In this document: positions 35,969-36,594 of the stretch, piece by piece
Layout: every line of letters begins with the position of its first letter
Numbering within the stretch: position 1 is the first letter of the stretch
Assembly (NCBI GenBank): GCA_025358575.1
Contig: JANYJA010000114.1
Coordinates: 1-36,594 of the forward strand
Source of the DNA: Terriglobia bacterium
GTDB lineage: Bacteria > Acidobacteriota > Terriglobia > Bryobacterales > Bryobacteraceae
Direction: 5' to 3'
Length of the DNA: 36,594 bases
Notes under the pieces: generated by a model
Told to the model about the DNA's origin: nothing
The model's database searches: none
Seen by the model: only the letters and a program-made list of their open reading frames with translations
Position numbers and translations under genes: made by a program

Positions 35969-35992
35969 GTTCGACTCCCGTTAGTGCTACCA
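35969..35992 (+). repeat. Putative attR: copy of tRNA-Glu 3' end
   Basis: It matches 4479-4502 at 23 of 24 positions, including the TTCGACT loop and CCA. No complete tRNA can be folded from it and the sequence upstream, so it is a fragment. It can pair weakly with an upstream TAGCAC at 35963-35968. Confidence 0.7.
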
Positions 35993-36107
35993 TGTTTTCA
36001 CTGAGTGACGTCGCGCAACGAACCGTAAAAGCGGCGCAGGACAGCCCTTTAAAAGACGCGCCCACACCCCCGGTTGTACCCTACGGTTGCTAACGAATCA
36101 CCAATCA

Positions 36108-36594
36108 GCGTTCGCTCAAATTCCAGGCCGTGAATGAATATCTGGAACAAAGAATACTGCGACGATCATAACCAGCGTTTTGCCATCGACGCGGCGTCCG
36201 AGACCGATTTCCATCTGCCGATTCCCGGAGCGCAGCGGCTGCGGGAAATCTTCCGTCTGGAAACCGAGCGAGTGCTGGGCAACGATTGGGAGAGCCGCAT
36301 GAAATCACTTCTATCAAGTCGAAAACCAGAGCCGGAACCATACGCCGGCGAAAAGCAAAGGGACGGTGTGTGAGTGGCAAGACGGGTCGATGGAGATTCA
36401 TTATCGAGGCCGGAAGCTGAACCAGCATGAAATTGCGGGGCGGCCTCAAAAAACTGAAGTTGTCGAGGCGAAGAGGCGAGGGCCGATCACGCAACCTGCG
36501 GCACCTCTGCACCCATGGCGAAGAAGCTACCAGGATATGCATCCACGGTCGCAGATGGGCGTCGTGAGCGGCTTGGTTGGCGCAAGCTCGGCTG
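36108..36594 (+). pseudogene. ISNCY-like transposase, C-terminal part, frameshifted, runs off window
   Basis: KFQAVNEYLEQ, then after a shift near 36150 EYCDDHNQRFAIDAASETDF, LREIFRLETERVLGNDW, and after another shift near 36295 NHFYQVENQSRNHTPAKSKG, TVCEWQDGSMEIHYRGRKLN and QHEIAGRP with a basic tail ending near HPWRRSYQDM. This is the end of an ISNCY-like DDE transposase, a different member from the one at 32131-32713. The DDE catalytic core is missing on the left. It lies just outside the putative attR. Confidence 0.75.

Larger units (their letters stand above)
4479..35992. mobile_element. Putative decayed genomic island integrated at tRNA-Glu (about 31.5 kb)
   Basis: Three features support it: a direct repeat of the tRNA 3' end at both limits, a tyrosine integrase pseudogene transcribed toward the tRNA at the left limit, and another recombinase remnant about 150 bp inside the right limit. 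The content is accessory in character, with many broken transposase, recombinase and defence-like genes around intact metabolic and stress genes. Both recombinases are frameshifted, so it could not excise by itself now. The alternative is that the right repeat came in with a separate element and the region grew by accretion. Confidence 0.6.

Noticed and set aside
35900-35992. A second complete tRNA gene at the right repeat
   Set aside because: Only the T-arm and acceptor 3' strand are present. No D-arm, anticodon arm or matching 5' acceptor strand can be found upstream.

Overview
The window looks like part of an Acidobacteriota genome, most likely near Solibacter/Bryobacterales. This rests on gene content, not on a marker gene. 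It holds a DUF1592-type multihaem protein paired with a Tat-exported DUF1552 protein, secreted leucine-rich-repeat proteins, a GloVer-type tandem-repeat fragment, an arylsulfotransferase, a GH51 enzyme, and a mix of IS21, ISL3, IS110, ISNCY-like and tyrosine-recombinase debris. The main chromosomal reference point is a complete tRNA-Glu(CTC) with an encoded CCA at 4428-4502.

Left flank (1-4502): a cold-shock-domain protein cut by the window edge, then a leftward block of XRE-cupin regulator, exported TPR-like protein, YdeI/OmdA-like protein and DoxX-like membrane protein. Divergent from this block is an ECF-like sigma factor whose stop lies just before tRNA-Glu.

Island (about 4479-35992): the last 24 nt of tRNA-Glu recur at 35969-35992 with one mismatch. 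A frameshifted tyrosine integrase abuts the tRNA, and a second recombinase remnant sits just inside the right copy. I read the roughly 31.5 kb between them as an old, immobilised tRNA-integrated island. Its left end is debris: integrase, SF2 helicase, a DUF5677-like fragment, an IS21 fragment and a recombinase tail. The middle (7500-22492) is mostly genes for exported proteins: arylsulfotransferase, GH51 alpha-L-arabinofuranosidase, a c-type cytochrome-like protein, and a DUF1592/DUF1552 pair divergent from two overlapping LRR genes. A D-aminoacylase-like gene, split by one frameshift, closes this stretch. Then comes a second decayed zone (22500-25800) with three tiny ORFs, a recombinase tail, a TPR pseudogene and an NB-ARC-like remnant. 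The right part carries intact cargo: a large KatE-type catalase with a C-terminal DJ-1/PfpI-like domain, a UvrA2-like ATPase, and an 884-residue DUF4157 (eCIS core) protein that may end in a nuclease-like toxin domain.

Right flank (35993-36594): another frameshifted ISNCY-like transposase that runs off the window.

The most unusual observations are as follows. One ISNCY-like transposase pseudogene contains a 151-bp internal segment flipped between two GGCC sites; flipping it back restores the protein order. The DUF4157 protein stands alone, with no injection-system genes nearby. A divergent quartet joins DUF1592/DUF1552 with two secreted LRR proteins that share a repeated capping module. The same 79-bp recombinase tail occurs three times. 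Frameshifts are concentrated in mobile and defence-like genes while the long cargo genes are open, which suggests real decay and not poor sequence.
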